A stretch of 64,000 nt of DNA from Cupriavidus oxalaticus (GCF_004768545.1 NZ_CP038636.1:1054001-1118000), one strand, 5' to 3'. Shown: positions 35,073 to 45,944, numbered from the stretch's first letter. The notes: generated by a model not told the origin, from the sequence alone. Made by a program: numbers and translations.

Positions 35073-35355
35073 ATGCCGGCGGCCGAGAACATTGCGATTT
35101 CCGTCTCAACTACACCTTCGTGGTGGATTGAACAGACCGAGATGTGCGAGCACAAAGGCATCGGACACCCAGACAGCCTTTGCGACAGCGCCGTCGAGGC
35201 TGCGGCCCAGGCCCTGTGCCGCGCGTACCTTGAGGCGTACGGCGCTATCCAACACTTCAACTCGACAAGGCACTCCTCGTTGGCGGCATGAGTGCGCCGA
35301 AATTCGGTGGCGGACAGCTACTGCGACCGATTCGATTGCTAGGAGTTGGCGACAG
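35073..35355 (+). pseudogene. N-terminal fragment of an archaeal-type S-adenosylmethionine synthetase
   Basis: The first frame reads CEHKGIGHPDSLCDSAVEAA, QALCRAYLEAYGAIQHFN. After a shift near 35265 it continues as DKALLVGGMSAPKFGGGQLL and RPIRLLGVGDR. Together these match residues 1 to about 95 of the archaeal-type methionine adenosyltransferase (about 400 residues), not the ordinary bacterial MetK. The frameshift and absence of the remaining three quarters show it is dead. GGGGTAGG precedes the ATG, so the original start is kept. Confidence 0.7.
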
Positions 35356-35462
35356 GGACGATTCCTGTGATCTAAGGCCTTCTCGCCTGCCGGTATCCAT
35401 ACACTAAGGCACCATTTTCGAGCATCGCCATCGTTCGCGAAGGCGCGGGCAATTCGCATTCC

Positions 35463-35476
35463 TTGATTGACATCAA
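35463..35476. promoter_or_regulatory. Fnr/Anr-type box, perfect
   Basis: TTGATTGACATCAA, centred 84 bases upstream of the copper ATPase start. TATTAA at 35503-35508 lies where a -10 element is expected if the box is at about -41.5 to -44. Confidence 0.87.
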
Positions 35477-35553
35477 TAAGCAAGTTCCCCGAAGGACGAG
35501 ACTATTAAGGCAAATCCTGCCTTGCAGCCGCCAATCGCCCCCAGGAGGATGGC

Positions 35554-38022
35554 ATGTCGACCAGGTCCGCTACCCCTACAACCCCTACAGTTGGAGAAGA
35601 ATCCACCGTTACGGGTGGGCGCGCGCCCCAACCGACAAGTCGCCTGGAAGCTGCTCGCCAGCAATACGTGCGCGACCCTGTTTGTGGCATGGAAGTTTCT
35701 CCCGGGGAAGCGGCCGCTAGTGTGGAGGCCGACCACAAGCGCTATTGGTTCTGCTCCCGCCGCTGCCACCAGGCGTTCCTCGCCAACCCGGCCCAATACA
35801 TTCCTCCGCCGTCAGCCGAGGATACCCCGGCGGGCGCTAGCATTTCGCCGCCCGCCACGGCCACCATCCCACCCGGCACCGGCGGTGCCAAGCAACTCGC
35901 AAAGGACCCCATCTGCGGGATGATGGTCGACAAGGCCACAGCCCTGTCCACCGAACGCGGCAATCGCAAGTACTATTTCTGCAGCGAAAGCTGTCTGCGG
36001 ACTTTCGAGTCGCCAGAGAGCGAACTGAAAGCCATGAAGACGCGCGTGACGATTGCCCTTACGGGTGTCCTCGCGCTGGCGGTGCTGCGGGCAGGTGCCT
36101 TCCTGGCGTTGGCGGCAGGCGCGACCTTGCTCACCTGGGCGCCCATTCCGGGCTTGCCCTGGCTCACATGGGGGATGTGGCTGTTCCTGCTCGTCACGCC
36201 CGTGCAGTTCATTGGCGGCTGGAGCTTCTACAAGGGTGCGTGGAACGCCATCAGAACACGCAATATCAACATGGACTTCCTCATTGCCCTGGGGACGTCC
36301 GTGGCGTATTTCTATAGCGTAGTGGTGCTGTTCTTCCCCTCCTGGCTGCCGGTGAAGGTCGCAGAGCGGGATGTCTATTTTGAAGTCTCGGCGGTGATTA
36401 TCGCCTTCGTGCTGCTGGGCAAGTACATGGAGGAAATCATCAAGAAGAAGTCCTCCGCCGCCGTTCGACGCCTGCTCGACTTACGTCCCGCCGTCGCGCA
36501 TGTACTGCGTGATGGGAAAGAAGTGGAAATTCCGGCGGAGAGTATCATGGTGGGCGAAGCGGTCATCGTACGCCCGGGTGAAAAGATTCCGACGGACGGC
36601 AAGGTCGTTGAGGGCGAGTCCAGCGTCGATGAGTCCATGCTGACCGGCGAGTCGATGCCTGTGGAGAAAAAGCCTGGCGCCGCAGTCATTGGCGGCACGC
36701 TCAACCGCAGCGGCGCCTTCACTCTCCAAGCCACGAAAATCGGAGCCGATACCGCGCTCGCACAGATTATCAAGATGGTCGAGGACGCCCAGGCCAGCAC
36801 CGCGCAGATTCAACGGCTGGCCGACCAGGTCACCGGCTACTTCGTGCCGGCGGTTGTGTCCATTGCCCTGCTGGCCCTGGTGGGGTGGACCGTGGCGGGC
36901 CATTTCCCGCACGGGCTGCTTGCGTTTGTGGCCGTCCTGATTATCTCTTGCCCATGCGCACTCGGTGTGGCGACGCCTGCCGCACTGATGGTTGGCGTGG
37001 GCAAGGGGGCCGACAACGGCATCCTGATACGCGGTGGTGAAGTGCTGGAGCGCGCCGAGAAGCTGACGGCGGTGGTCTTTGACAAGACCGGTACGATTAC
37101 GCGCGGAGAGCCGACCGTCACCGATGTCATCTCGTTCTCGAATCACGAGGAATCAACCCTGTTGACCCTTGCGGCAGCCGTCGAAAGTGGGTCTGAGCAT
37201 CCTCTGGGCGAAGCCATCGTGCGTGCGGCAGAACATCGCGGCCTTGCCATTCCCAAGGCCACCGCCATTACTGCCCTGTCTGGCATGGGCATTCGGGGAC
37301 AAGTCGAAGGCCAACAGGCCTGGCTCGGGAATCGGCGTCTGTTTGGGAGCCAGGGAATTCCAACTGGTAACGCTGAGTCGGTGCTTCAAAGGCTCGAGGC
37401 AGACGGGAAGACCGCCATGCTGGTCGGTGCCGGTAATACGCTGCTTGGTGTAGTCGCAGTGGCCGACACGGTGAAGCCTGAGGCAGCCGAGGCTGTCGCA
37501 GCCCTGAAGGCTCGCAACACCAAGGTCGTGCTGCTAAGTGGAGACAACCGTCGGACGGCGGAGGCCATTGGCCGGCAGGTTGGCATCGACCACGTGATTG
37601 CCGAAGTCATGCCGGAAGACAAGGTCGAGACCATTCAGACACTGCAGAAACAGGGCGAAGTCGTGGCGATGGTAGGTGACGGTGTGAACGACGCCCCCGC
37701 CCTTGCGGCAGCCGACATCGGCATTGCAATCGGCTCTGGCTCGGACGTCGCCAAGGAGACGGGAAGCATCATCCTCATTCGCGACGACGTTCGTGACGTC
37801 GTGGCGTCCATCCAACTGTCGCGCGCCACGATGCGCAAAATTAAGCAGAACCTCTTCTGGGCGTTCATCTACAACACTATTGGCATCCCGGTCGCAGCCT
37901 TCGGACTGTTGAACCCCATTATTGCGGCGGCAGCCATGGCGCTGTCCTCATTGAGCGTCGTGGCCAACTCCGCGCTGCTTAAGCGTGTGAGGCTCGGCCA
38001 GGCCAGTACGGAGGCAGCATGA
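35554..38022 (+). CDS. copper-type P1B ATPase with two N-terminal YHS domains
   Basis: 822-residue inner-membrane copper exporter or assembly pump. Two YHS domains replace the usual HMA domains (DPVCGMEV ... YWFCSRRC, about 40-85; DPICGMMV ... YYFCSESC, about 118-155). Helix-4 motif [11 protein letters not shown] (Cys466, Cys468), phosphorylated Asp510 in [12 protein letters not shown] motif SEHPLGEA, and late-helix copper ligands ([14 protein letters not shown]). These are P1B-1 signatures, hence Cu+. AGGAGG precedes the ATG. It opens a plus-strand unit that includes FtsH, PPK2 and a second ATPase, behind a perfect Fnr box; FixI/CcoI-like supply of copper to low-oxygen oxidases is one possible role. 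Confidence 0.93.
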   Translation: MSTRSATPTTPTVGEESTVTGGRAPQPTSRLEAARQQYVRDPVCGMEVSPGEAAASVEADHKRYWFCSRRCHQAFLANPAQYIPPPSAEDTPAGASISPPATATIPPGTGGAKQLAKDPICGMMVDKATALSTERGNRKYYFCSESCLRTFESPESELKAMKTRVTIALTGVLALAVLRAGAFLALAAGATLLTWAPIPGLPWLTWGMWLFLLVTPVQFIGGWSFYKGAWNAIRTRNINMDFLIALGTSVAYFYSVVVLFFPSWLPVKVAERDVYFEVSAVIIAFVLLGKYMEEIIKKKSSAAVRRLLDLRPAVAHVLRDGKEVEIPAESIMVGEAVIVRPGEKIPTDGKVVEGESSVDESMLTGESMPVEKKPGAAVIGGTLNRSGAFTLQATKIGADTALAQIIKMVEDAQASTAQIQRLADQVTGYFVPAVVSIALLALVGWTVAGHFPHGLLAFVAVLIISCPCALGVATPAALMVGVGKGADNGILIRGGEVLERAEKLTAVVFDKTGTITRGEPTVTDVISFSNHEESTLLTLAAAVESGSEHPLGEAIVRAAEHRGLAIPKATAITALSGMGIRGQVEGQQAWLGNRRLFGSQGIPTGNAESVLQRLEADGKTAMLVGAGNTLLGVVAVADTVKPEAAEAVAALKARNTKVVLLSGDNRRTAEAIGRQVGIDHVIAEVMPEDKVETIQTLQKQGEVVAMVGDGVNDAPALAAADIGIAIGSGSDVAKETGSIILIRDDVRDVVASIQLSRATMRKIKQNLFWAFIYNTIGIPVAAFGLLNPIIAAAAMALSSLSVVANSALLKRVRLGQASTEAA

Positions 38023-38240
38023 AGCACGCCGTCGCATGGGTATGCGCCGTCATTGCGACGCTGCTAGCCTTTGCTGTTTTGTATCGGTTTGGCATTTCAA
38101 TACTCACCGTTCTGCTCGCAATCCTTTTGCTTTCCTGCCCAATCGTCGTGGTGTGGGTTAGCTGGCGGCTTTCCCGTCAGTGCGAGCGCGATATTCAGCA
38201 GGCCGTGGAGCGTGAGCGTAAGGCCCGAGGCAGTCATTGA
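38019..38240 (+). CDS. small membrane protein of unknown function
   Basis: 73 residues with two hydrophobic helices ([19 protein letters not shown] and [20 protein letters not shown]) and a charged C-terminal tail ([17 protein letters not shown]). The ATG overlaps the stop of the copper ATPase by four bases, so translation is probably coupled. Small membrane proteins in this position are common near copper ATPases; no function known. Confidence 0.68.
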   Translation: MKHAVAWVCAVIATLLAFAVLYRFGISILTVLLAILLLSCPIVVVWVSWRLSRQCERDIQQAVERERKARGSH

Positions 38241-38295
38241 TGTCCACGGCTACTGCTAAGAGACAATCCGGGGCTTTTCTTCGTTGGAGGACGGT

Positions 38296-38556
38296 ATGAA
38301 TCACGACCACAGGAGTCACGAGCACCCGGAGGATCCAGAGCGAAAGATTTCCCGCTCCAAGCTTGTCACGATTGGCTTTCTGTTGGTGATTGGCTACTTC
38401 CTCTGGACGGAGCACCGGGCCCACGTCATTCAGTTCCTGCCGTTCCTGCTCCTGGCGGCATGTCCGTTGATGCATCTCTTCATGCATCACGGCCATGGCC
38501 ACGGTCACGGAGGGCACGAGGACTCCAGTGACACAGGCAAAAAGGGAGAGCGATGA
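38296..38556 (+). CDS. DUF2933-type His-rich small membrane protein
   Basis: 86 residues. One membrane helix (VTIGFLLVIGYFLWTEHRAH) and a second hydrophobic segment (FLPFLLLAACPLMHLFMH), then a His/Gly cluster (HHGHGHGHGGHED). This is the DUF2933 pattern, frequent in copper and heavy-metal operons. The start is fixed by TTGGAGGA. The His cluster probably binds metal near the membrane; that is inference. Confidence 0.8.
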   Translation: MNHDHRSHEHPEDPERKISRSKLVTIGFLLVIGYFLWTEHRAHVIQFLPFLLLAACPLMHLFMHHGHGHGHGGHEDSSDTGKKGER

Positions 38557-38794
38557 TGGAGCACAACGCGCAAAGCGGCTACGGCCTTTGGTCGCTGGTG
38601 TTATTGACTCGGCGGTCTTTCTCACGTTGGTGATGTTCCCCATCCTGGCCTGGATGTACGTTCGCCTTGCTAAGGCAGAGGAGCAGGACGCACTGGCGGA
38701 ATTCGGGCAGGAATATGAGGAATACCGCCGAAAAACGCCAGCGTTCATCCCGCATATCCCGGGAGGCGATGCCCCCCGGACTCGCCCTCGTTGA
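38553..38794 (+). pseudogene. isoprenylcysteine-methyltransferase-like membrane protein with internal deletion
   Basis: The start (MMEHNAQSGYGLWSLV) and the end (VMFPILAWMYVRLAKAEEQD ... EYEEYRRKTPAFIPHIPG) match the two ends of a roughly 210-residue ICMT-like membrane protein often found beside DUF2933 genes. About 130 residues between them are missing (junction near 38614-38625), and the reading frame changes shortly after the start. The resulting frames cannot yield the enzyme. Confidence 0.7.
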
Positions 38795-38830
38795 ATGCAG
38801 TCGTTTTCTTCCCCACACGTGGAGGCTGCC

Positions 38831-39097
38831 ATGAAACCCTTCAAAACTGGTGTGACGCTATCTGCGACAGTCGTGCTGTTCTATGCCTTATGCACGTTGG
38901 TCTGGCTGGCACTCCCTGAGTCTTTCATGAACTTCATGAACGTGCTCTTTCACGGACTCGATTTCCGACGCCTGCAGACTGGCGAACAGTTGTCCTGGTG
39001 GTCCGTCATCTACCCGGCCTTTGTGTTTGCAGTGTGGTTCTTTGCTGCCGGTGCATTCTTTGCATGGTTGCACAACAGCCTACGCGGAGAGAAATGA
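38831..39097 (+). CDS. DUF5676-like small membrane protein
   Basis: 88 residues with two membrane helices (VTLSATVVLFYALCTLVWL and SVIYPAFVFAVWFFAAGAFFAWL) joined by a loop with MNVLFHGLDFRRL. This matches the DUF5676 family, usually next to copper ATPases and DUF2933. GTGGAGG precedes the ATG. Confidence 0.75.
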   Translation: MKPFKTGVTLSATVVLFYALCTLVWLALPESFMNFMNVLFHGLDFRRLQTGEQLSWWSVIYPAFVFAVWFFAAGAFFAWLHNSLRGEK

Positions 39098-39216
39098 CCC
39101 TGGGACGCAGGCTCTATGACTGCAAGGTCTAGCACCACGTCCCAACCGGCGGCCGGCTGCAAACAGAAGCGACCGCCGATTCTTCTTGCTCTTACCCGAC
39201 ATGTTGAAAGGCCCTC

Positions 39217-41154
39217 ATGGAACCGCGTCAACAATTTTCCCTTTGGTACATACTCGCGGCGGTCACGGCGATACTCGTCCTTCAGAGCTTCTTCACTCCT
39301 TCTCACGTCCAAACGCTGCCGTACAGTGACTTCAAGGTCCTATTGAAGGCCGGCAAGCTCAAGAACGTCACCCTCGGGGAAGGCATCATCACGGGAACGC
39401 TTAACACCGATGGCGTTGAGAGTCTGCTTCCCAAGCAACAGGTCGACGAGATGCTGCAGCAGGGGAAAGGAGACCACGCCTTCTCGACAGTCCGCGTCAA
39501 CGACCCCGTTCTGGTGCAAGAGCTCGAAACTGCAAAAGTTCGCTTTGTCGGGCAGGCCGATAACAAATGGATTGGCATGCTGCTGTCCTGGGTGGTCCCT
39601 GCATTGCTCTTCTTTGCCGTCTGGAGCTTCCTCATCAAGCGGGTAGGCGGAGCCGCCAGCGGCATGATGGAGATTGGCAAGAGCAAGGCCAAGGTCTACA
39701 TGCAAAAAGAAACCGGCGTGACGTTTGCTGACGTCGCCGGCATCGACGAGGCTAAGGAAGAGCTCGCCGAAATCGTCAACTTCCTGAAGGACCCGCAGCG
39801 CTACCGGCGCCTGGGCGGCAAGATTCCCAAAGGCGTGTTGCTTCTCGGTGCGCCGGGAACTGGCAAGACGCTGCTGGCGAAGGCTGTCGCTGGCGAGGCT
39901 GGCGTTCCATTCTTCAGCATGAGTGGCTCGGAGTTCGTTGAGATGTTTGTAGGTGTTGGGGCTGCGCGCGTTCGCGACCTCTTCAACCAGGCCGAGACTA
40001 AGGCGCCTTGCATCATCTTTATTGACGAACTCGATGCGCTCGGCAAGACCCGTGCGCTCAACGCGATGTCCGGAAACGACGAACGCGAACAGACACTGAA
40101 TCAGTTGCTGGTCCAGATGGACGGCTTTGATACCAACAAAGGCGTCATCATCATGGCCGCGACCAACCGCCCGGAGATTCTCGACCCTGCGCTACTTCGC
40201 CCGGGCCGATTTGACCGTCACATCGCTCTGGACCGCCCGGACCTGAAGGGCCGGGAGCAAATCCTGAAGGTGCATAGCAAAAATGTCACACTGGCACCGG
40301 GGGTGGAGCTGACCAAGCTAGCTGCCAGAACCCCGGGATTCGCGGGAGCTGACCTTGCCAATCTCGTCAATGAGGCCGCCCTGCTGGCGGCACGCAAGGG
40401 CAAGGACGCGGTCGACATGGCCGACTTCGACGAGGCGTTAGACCGCATCATTGGCGGCCTGGAAAAAAAGAATCGCGTGATGAATGCGCAGGAAAAGGAA
40501 ACCATCGCCTACCACGAGGCAGGTCACGCCATCGTGGCGGAGTTGCGGCCCCGTGCCGACCGGGTATCGAAGGTTTCCATCATTCCACGTGGCGTGGCCG
40601 CGCTCGGCTATACCCAGCAGACACCCACAGAGGACCGCTATCTGCTAAAGCAGAGTGAACTGCTTGAGCGGCTCGATGTGCTGCTCGGCGGGCGCATGGC
40701 CGAGCAACTTGTCTTCGGCGACGTTTCGACAGGCGCACAGAATGACCTGCAACGCGCAACAGACATGGCTCGCCGGATGATTACGCAGTTCGGCATGAGC
40801 GAGCAGCTCGGTCTTGCCACGTACGAGGACTTGCCGAACCCACTCCTTAATGGGGCAGGACTGATGCCTCGGGAACGCAAGGAATACAGCGAGAATACCG
40901 CGCAAATCATTGACGCGGAAGTCCGGAAGATTCTGGGTGACGCAAGCCAGCGGGTGAAGCAGACACTGCTGGCACACCGGCACAAGCTGGACGCGCTGGC
41001 AAAGCTGCTGCTCGAACAGGAGGTTGTCGACCGACCTGCCCTGGAGCTGCTCCTCTCCGAGAAAGTTACCCCGCTCACGCCTGGGAAGCCCCACCCAGCC
41101 AAGCCCGATGGGCACGATTCGCGGAAGGTGAACCATGAAAATGAAGGCAAGTAG
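39217..41154 (+). CDS. ftsH: accessory FtsH membrane AAA+ zinc protease
   Basis: 645 residues. Two membrane helices (about 10-27 and 115-140) flank the periplasmic domain. AAA domain: Walker A GAPGTGKT (211-218), Walker [13 protein letters not shown] with [20 protein letters not shown]. The protease carries HEAGH (His433-His437) and a later Asp ligand region. The protein degrades damaged or misassembled membrane proteins. It is probably an extra copy besides the housekeeping gene, because it sits in a stress operon. Similar ftsH copies travel on stress-tolerance islands in Pseudomonas clone C. Its stop overlaps ppk2. Confidence 0.95.
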   Translation: MEPRQQFSLWYILAAVTAILVLQSFFTPSHVQTLPYSDFKVLLKAGKLKNVTLGEGIITGTLNTDGVESLLPKQQVDEMLQQGKGDHAFSTVRVNDPVLVQELETAKVRFVGQADNKWIGMLLSWVVPALLFFAVWSFLIKRVGGAASGMMEIGKSKAKVYMQKETGVTFADVAGIDEAKEELAEIVNFLKDPQRYRRLGGKIPKGVLLLGAPGTGKTLLAKAVAGEAGVPFFSMSGSEFVEMFVGVGAARVRDLFNQAETKAPCIIFIDELDALGKTRALNAMSGNDEREQTLNQLLVQMDGFDTNKGVIIMAATNRPEILDPALLRPGRFDRHIALDRPDLKGREQILKVHSKNVTLAPGVELTKLAARTPGFAGADLANLVNEAALLAARKGKDAVDMADFDEALDRIIGGLEKKNRVMNAQEKETIAYHEAGHAIVAELRPRADRVSKVSIIPRGVAALGYTQQTPTEDRYLLKQSELLERLDVLLGGRMAEQLVFGDVSTGAQNDLQRATDMARRMITQFGMSEQLGLATYEDLPNPLLNGAGLMPRERKEYSENTAQIIDAEVRKILGDASQRVKQTLLAHRHKLDALAKLLLEQEVVDRPALELLLSEKVTPLTPGKPHPAKPDGHDSRKVNHENEGK

Positions 41155-41938
41155 GAAGAGCGTTACGTCCGAGGTAAGCGCCATCTCCCATGAGGACTAT
41201 GAGGAGAATCTCCACCTGCTTCAAATCGAACTGGTCAAGCTACAGAAGCACTTCATTTCCTGCAGCGACCGGATTCTGGTGATATTTGAAGGCAGGGACG
41301 CCGCTGGGAAGGACGGCACCATCAAGCGCATTGTCGAACATCTCAGCCCGCGTGAAACCCGCGTCGTCGCGCTTGGAAAGCCTTCTGACCGTGACCGAGG
41401 CTCATGGTACTTCCGGCGCTATACGGCCGAACTCCCGGCCGCCGGCGAGTTCACGCTTTTCAATCGGAGTTGGTACAACCGAGCGGGCGTGGAACGCGTG
41501 ATGGGCTTCTGCACCGACGCCGAGGTTGAGGAGTTCATGGCAAGCGTCCCAGAGTTCGAAGGGATGCTTGTGCGCTCAGGGATTCGTCTTATCAAGTACT
41601 ACCTGGACATCAGCAAGGGCGAACAGAAAAAGCGCATCGAAGAGCGCCGCCGAGACCCGCTAAAGCAGTGGAAAGTCAGCCCCATTGACGAGCAGGCGGT
41701 GTCACTTTGGAAGAAGTACAGCAAGGCTCGCAACGAGATTTTTGCTCGGACCAGCGACATCGTGCCATGGAATGTGGTACGCGCCGACGACAAGCGGGTC
41801 GCGCGCCTCAGCGTCATCAAGGATTTGCTGACGCGCCTGCACTATGCGGACAAGGACGATGAGCTGATTCGCCCTAATCCGGAAGTTGTGTTTCCTTATG
41901 CTGAGGAACATCTGCTGAGCGGGGCGATTGCGAAGTAA
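41135..41938 (+). CDS. ppk2: polyphosphate kinase 2 (PPK2, one-domain)
   Basis: 267 residues. P-loop kinase with Walker [12 protein letters not shown] (51-61), Walker B and lid regions ([32 protein letters not shown]). It uses polyphosphate to phosphorylate ADP/GDP or AMP. A single domain with this lid suggests the NDP-using class, but class cannot be settled by eye. It overlaps ftsH by 20 bases, so the two are co-translated. ATP or GTP recovery from polyphosphate would help energy-starved cells. Confidence 0.94.
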   Translation: MKMKASRKSVTSEVSAISHEDYEENLHLLQIELVKLQKHFISCSDRILVIFEGRDAAGKDGTIKRIVEHLSPRETRVVALGKPSDRDRGSWYFRRYTAELPAAGEFTLFNRSWYNRAGVERVMGFCTDAEVEEFMASVPEFEGMLVRSGIRLIKYYLDISKGEQKKRIEERRRDPLKQWKVSPIDEQAVSLWKKYSKARNEIFARTSDIVPWNVVRADDKRVARLSVIKDLLTRLHYADKDDELIRPNPEVVFPYAEEHLLSGAIAK

Positions 41939-41970
41939 AGGTAGCTCGGCAAGACCTGCGAACTGCGAGG

Positions 41971-44388
41971 ATGGGTGAGATGAAGACCAGCATCATTGAA
42001 GTTGGAGGCCTGCTTTCCGTTCTTAGCGCTCACGGGGTGGAGAAGCGCCTCACCAGATTGCCCGGTGTCGTCAAGGCAGCGGTCAACTGTGTCTCGGGCA
42101 GCACGACTGTCGAGTACGACGACGCTGTAACTAGCCTAAGTGAAATCAAGGCAAGGCTGGATGAGTGCGGCCATCATTGCCATGGCGAACTGGTGCCACG
42201 GCACATTTGCATCCCGGAAGACCCACCAGCAGTTTCGACCGGAGTTGATAGCGGGCAAGCGAGTACAGCAGCCCGGCTGGCAGCGCTCGGCAGACACGAG
42301 GACCATTCCCACGCAGCGAAAGCGCAGGCCCACGCGACACATGGCCAGATGGCCCATGACATGGGACACGGCGCCGGCATGGACATGGCGGCGATGGTTC
42401 GCGACATGCGAAACCGCTTCTGGATTTGCCTGGTGTTCACGATTCCCATCTTTCTCTACGCGCCGATGGGAATGCAAATTCCCATGCCGGCTCCGCCGTT
42501 CGGTCTGGGCATGAACCAGTGGCTGTTCTTGTTAGCGAGCGCGGCCATCCTATATCCCAGTTGGCCCTTCTTCGTATCCGCGTGGCGCTCCCTCCAGGAC
42601 GGCACGCTCAACATGGCCACGCTGGTTGTCCTCTCTGTCGGTACGGGCTATCTGTTCAGCGTCGGAGCAACCTTCTTCTTTCCTGGAGAGCAGTTTTACG
42701 AGGCGTCGGCCGTGTTGCTGGTATTCATCCTGCTGGGACACTGGCTGGAGATGCGCGCTCGCGCTGGCGCGTCAGACGCGATTCGCTCGCTGATGAACCT
42801 GGCTCCGCCCAAGGCGATGGTACTGCGTGATGGCCGCGAGGTGGAAATACCAACTGCCGACGTCAAGCTGGGTGACATCGTCATCATCCGTCCTGGCAAC
42901 AAGATTCCCGCTGATGGCGAGGTCACCGATGGCAGTTCCCAAGTAGACGAATCGATGCTGACTGGCGAGTCGCTTCCCGTGAGGAAGGGGCCGGGAGACA
43001 GTATCATCGGCGCGACAATCAACAAGAGTGGCAGCTTTCACTATCGGGCGACCAAGGTTGGAAGTGACAGCGCACTGGCGCAAATCGTCAAGCTGGTGCA
43101 AGAGGCTCAGAACTCGAAAGCGCCAGCGCAATTGCTCGCGGACCGCGCATCCCAGTGGTTGGTGCTTGCCGCCCTGGGGATTGGCATCCTCACATTCGTC
43201 AGTTGGTATTGGTGGTTGGGCCAGCCCCTGCTGTTCGCCTTGACGCTCACCATTACCGTCTTCGTGATTGCCTGTCCCGATGCGCTTGGACTCGCGACTC
43301 CGATGGCGGTGATGGTTGGTACAGGCCTCGGCGCGATGAACGGGATTTTGTTCAAGAACGCTTCGGCTTTGGAGGAAGCCACCAAGTTGAATGTCGTCGT
43401 GTTCGACAAGACGGGCACCCTGACCATGGGGGAACCTGAAGTCGTGGAGATTTTCGCTCCGCAGGGCGTGAGCGAAGACGCGATGCTTGGTCTTGCCGCC
43501 GCCGTCGAGCAGGCTTCAGAACACCCACTGGCCCAAGCCATCCTCAAACGCGCTGGGGCATTGACGAGGCCAAGCGCCACCGGCTTTACAAATATCGACG
43601 GTATGGGAGCCCAAGCGGATGTCGACGGGAGGCCGGCGCTGCTTGGTAATCGCAAGCTGATGGCATCACAACGCGTGGATATGACCGGCCTGACGGAGAA
43701 GGCCGACATGATGCAAGGCGCGGGGCGAACGGTCATTCATGTTGCACACGGTGGCAAACTGATTGGCCTGATTGCCATCGCCGACGCCCCCCGACCGACT
43801 TCGGCAGCGGCAGTCAAGAAGCTGCGAGAGCGAGGCGTGCAGGTGGCGATGCTGACCGGGGACAACAAGGCCACGGCGGAACGTATCGCTGTAGGCCTGG
43901 GAATCGAGCTGGTCCTCGCAGACGTGTTGCCTGGGCAAAAAGCCGAAAAGGTCAAAGAACTGCAGGCACAAGGCAATAAGGTTGGCATGGTAGGCGACGG
44001 CATCAACGACGCGCCTGCGCTGACGCAGGCGGACGTAGGCTTTGCCATTGGCGCCGGCACGGATGTGGCGATGGAAAGCGCTGACATTGTGCTGATGAAG
44101 AGTGACCCGTTTGACGTGGTGGGGGCAATTGAGTTGTCGCGTGCCACCCTGCGAAAGATGCACCAGAATCTCTGGTGGGCGGTAGCCTACAACCTGGTGG
44201 CGTTCCCCTTGGCAGCCGGTCTGCTCTACCCCTTCACCTTAAGTCCTGAGATTGCAGCGCTATCCATGTCGGGTAGCTCCGCCTTGGTGGCAATTAACGC
44301 TCTGTTACTCAAGCGCACGAAGCTACCCGGCATACGCGCCCCATCGCCGCCCGTATCGGACAGCGTGGCCGCGCCCATTGCCGGCTGA
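41971..44388 (+). CDS. P1B-type metal ATPase with CPD motif and His-rich N part
   Basis: 805 residues. An HMA-like N-terminal fold (about 5-70) lacks the CxxC pair ([12 protein letters not shown]). A His/Met-rich linker follows (about 108-138: [26 protein letters not shown]). Helix 4 reads [11 protein letters not shown] with Cys435 and Asp437 instead of a second Cys or His. Asp479 in [10 protein letters not shown] is the phosphorylation site; SEHPLAQA and [15 protein letters not shown] late motifs are copper-like. It resembles CopB/CopA hybrids often on mobile metal islands. The Asp may alter metal or charge-state preference. Last gene of the long plus-strand unit. Confidence 0.92.
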   Translation: MGEMKTSIIEVGGLLSVLSAHGVEKRLTRLPGVVKAAVNCVSGSTTVEYDDAVTSLSEIKARLDECGHHCHGELVPRHICIPEDPPAVSTGVDSGQASTAARLAALGRHEDHSHAAKAQAHATHGQMAHDMGHGAGMDMAAMVRDMRNRFWICLVFTIPIFLYAPMGMQIPMPAPPFGLGMNQWLFLLASAAILYPSWPFFVSAWRSLQDGTLNMATLVVLSVGTGYLFSVGATFFFPGEQFYEASAVLLVFILLGHWLEMRARAGASDAIRSLMNLAPPKAMVLRDGREVEIPTADVKLGDIVIIRPGNKIPADGEVTDGSSQVDESMLTGESLPVRKGPGDSIIGATINKSGSFHYRATKVGSDSALAQIVKLVQEAQNSKAPAQLLADRASQWLVLAALGIGILTFVSWYWWLGQPLLFALTLTITVFVIACPDALGLATPMAVMVGTGLGAMNGILFKNASALEEATKLNVVVFDKTGTLTMGEPEVVEIFAPQGVSEDAMLGLAAAVEQASEHPLAQAILKRAGALTRPSATGFTNIDGMGAQADVDGRPALLGNRKLMASQRVDMTGLTEKADMMQGAGRTVIHVAHGGKLIGLIAIADAPRPTSAAAVKKLRERGVQVAMLTGDNKATAERIAVGLGIELVLADVLPGQKAEKVKELQAQGNKVGMVGDGINDAPALTQADVGFAIGAGTDVAMESADIVLMKSDPFDVVGAIELSRATLRKMHQNLWWAVAYNLVAFPLAAGLLYPFTLSPEIAALSMSGSSALVAINALLLKRTKLPGIRAPSPPVSDSVAAPIAG

Positions 44389-44853
44389 CTTTCTGCCATG
44401 GGTTATTGTCATTGACCCGCGAGCTGATCACGGACCTGGCATCGGAGGCTTCAAGCGTGATTCCGAAGTCGGCATGGCGCTCTGTATCCGCGAGCGTGGC
44501 GCGCCACGAACATCGTGCCATCTTGCAAAGCCTAGAGGCGATAGAGGCATTGCGACGTTTACGCCTGGTCCGAGCGATTCCAGCCATGGCTATCACTCGT
44601 AGCAGGCATTGCCAACGACGTCAGGACCGCTCGGGAAGAAGGCACAGCAGACAACATGTGGCGTTCTTTCGAACAGGCCGTAAGCATCGCCATGGCGGCT
44701 ACAAAGCAAGCCAATCCGCGCATCTCAACGAGCTTCAGCGAGCTACTGGCGCCAGCCATCAGAGGGGAATGTACACCGAATGTCGCGCGCAGCTTCGGGT
44801 GGAGCATGAGGCCCACTGCAAGTTGATTGGCAAGGCGGTGGAGTGGCAGCAAG
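44389..44853. other. non-coding stretch between convergent units
   Basis: Short frames exist on both strands, one on the minus strand starting with a lipoprotein-like MRGLACFVAAMAMLTAC, but none has a ribosome site or family likeness. I make no gene call. Confidence 0.4.
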
Positions 44854-45384
44854 TTACTTGCTCATCATGCCAGGGCCCATCCCAGACCCCATGCCGCCGC
44901 CCATCATGCCTTTGTTGTCCATCATCATCTGCATCATTTCCTGCATGAAGGCCATGTGCTGGCCCATCATGTCCTGACACATCTGCATTTGGGCAGGCGC
45001 TGCGCTGCCCTTACCCTTGGGCGCAGGCATCCCGCCTGCGCCGGCCATTCCCATTCCCATCATGTCCTTGTGCATAATGGCCGCGGCGTCTTGCATAACC
45101 TTGTTGCGTTCGGCCATCAGTGCCTGGACCTCTTCTGGTGATTTGGCCCGCGACAGCCGCTCACGGATTGCGCGCAAATGTGCAATCTGAGCGTCGAGGT
45201 CAGTATTTCCCTTGGCTTGGGGCGCTACAGGCGGTGCAACTGCTGGTGCCGCTTTCTTAGGCGGGTCCGCAGGGTGGTGCTGCTCATGCTGAGCCTCCGT
45301 CGACGGTGAAGCCGAGAAGGCGACAGGCGCCCACACGAGGGTGGCGGATGCCAAGAGTATGGGAACGTGGCGAAGGTGGACCAT
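44854..45384 (-). CDS. periplasmic Met/His-rich protein
   Basis: 176 residues. Signal peptide to WAPVAFSA (about residue 25). A His/Pro/Ala-rich stretch (about 28-60, with EQHHPADPPKKAAPA) precedes a helical region (LDAQIAHLRAIRERLSRAKS) and then many methionines (AAIMHKDMMGMGMAGAG, MQMCQDMMGQHMAF). The Met-rich tail ends GMGPGMMSK. Probably binds copper or another soft metal in the periplasm. The neighbouring copper ATPases support that; no named family recognised. A perfect Fnr box is centred 74 bases upstream. Confidence 0.75.
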   Translation of the reverse strand: MVHLRHVPILLASATLVWAPVAFSASPSTEAQHEQHHPADPPKKAAPAVAPPVAPQAKGNTDLDAQIAHLRAIRERLSRAKSPEEVQALMAERNKVMQDAAAIMHKDMMGMGMAGAGGMPAPKGKGSAAPAQMQMCQDMMGQHMAFMQEMMQMMMDNKGMMGGGMGSGMGPGMMSK

Positions 45385-45451
45385 GGGAAGGCTCCTCATA
45401 TCTAAGGAAGACAATCTAATATGGACCATATGCCGCGTGTATGCCACCAAG

Positions 45452-45465
45452 TTGATAAGAATCAA
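45452..45465. promoter_or_regulatory. Fnr/Anr-type box, perfect
   Basis: TTGATAAGAATCAA, centred 74 bases upstream of the Met/His-rich protein gene (minus strand). It is the rightmost such box. The remaining bases to 45925 hold nothing I recognise. Confidence 0.85.
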
Positions 45466-45925
45466 CAGAACTCCCGAATTTCGACCTCCGGGTGCGGGCT
45501 TTCTCTCCAGTAACCAGCGAGCCCGGGAGTCATAAAGGGTCATCCAAATGGCCAACGCCGGCTTAAAAGTGACCCACTTTCCCAAGAATCGCCAAAGTAA
45601 AATTGCCCCCCGGCCTACAGCAGTTCGGCTGCTAGTTCTCGCCTGCAAATTTGCACGGCGTGGGCATGATGCAGCAATCAGTCGGGCATCGCTGTCATCA
45701 GCGTCTTGTCATCGTCGAGAAATCAAAGCCTTTGGGCAATGTGATCGGTCTTACACAGCTGTGCATGGCTCGCACGAACCATGTACCTCAACAATCAAGA
45801 CGCGAGCAGCCTCATTAAGCCCCGCATCGCGCACCATCGCAGCGCGACATGCCCCGTTTCGGGGAGTCGCTCAGCGCAGTTGCCACTGTCGATAGCGTTC
45901 CCGCCCCTTTTTGGCGACAAATCTT

Positions 45926-45944
45926 GCATACAAGTATGGCATAC
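45926..45944. promoter_or_regulatory. putative GntR operator
   Basis: GCATAC-AA-GTATGGCATAC: overlapping inverted repeats, including GTATG-G-CATAC (45934-45944), and an imperfect palindrome CTTGCATACAAG (45923-45934) like the TTGTATACAA sites of FCD-type GntR regulators. Just upstream of the GTG start at 45965, so autoregulation is likely. Confidence 0.6.

Noticed and set aside
44559..44852. Minus-strand frame with a lipoprotein-like segment
   Set aside because: The signal lies in the middle of the frame, no ribosome site precedes it and no family is recognised.
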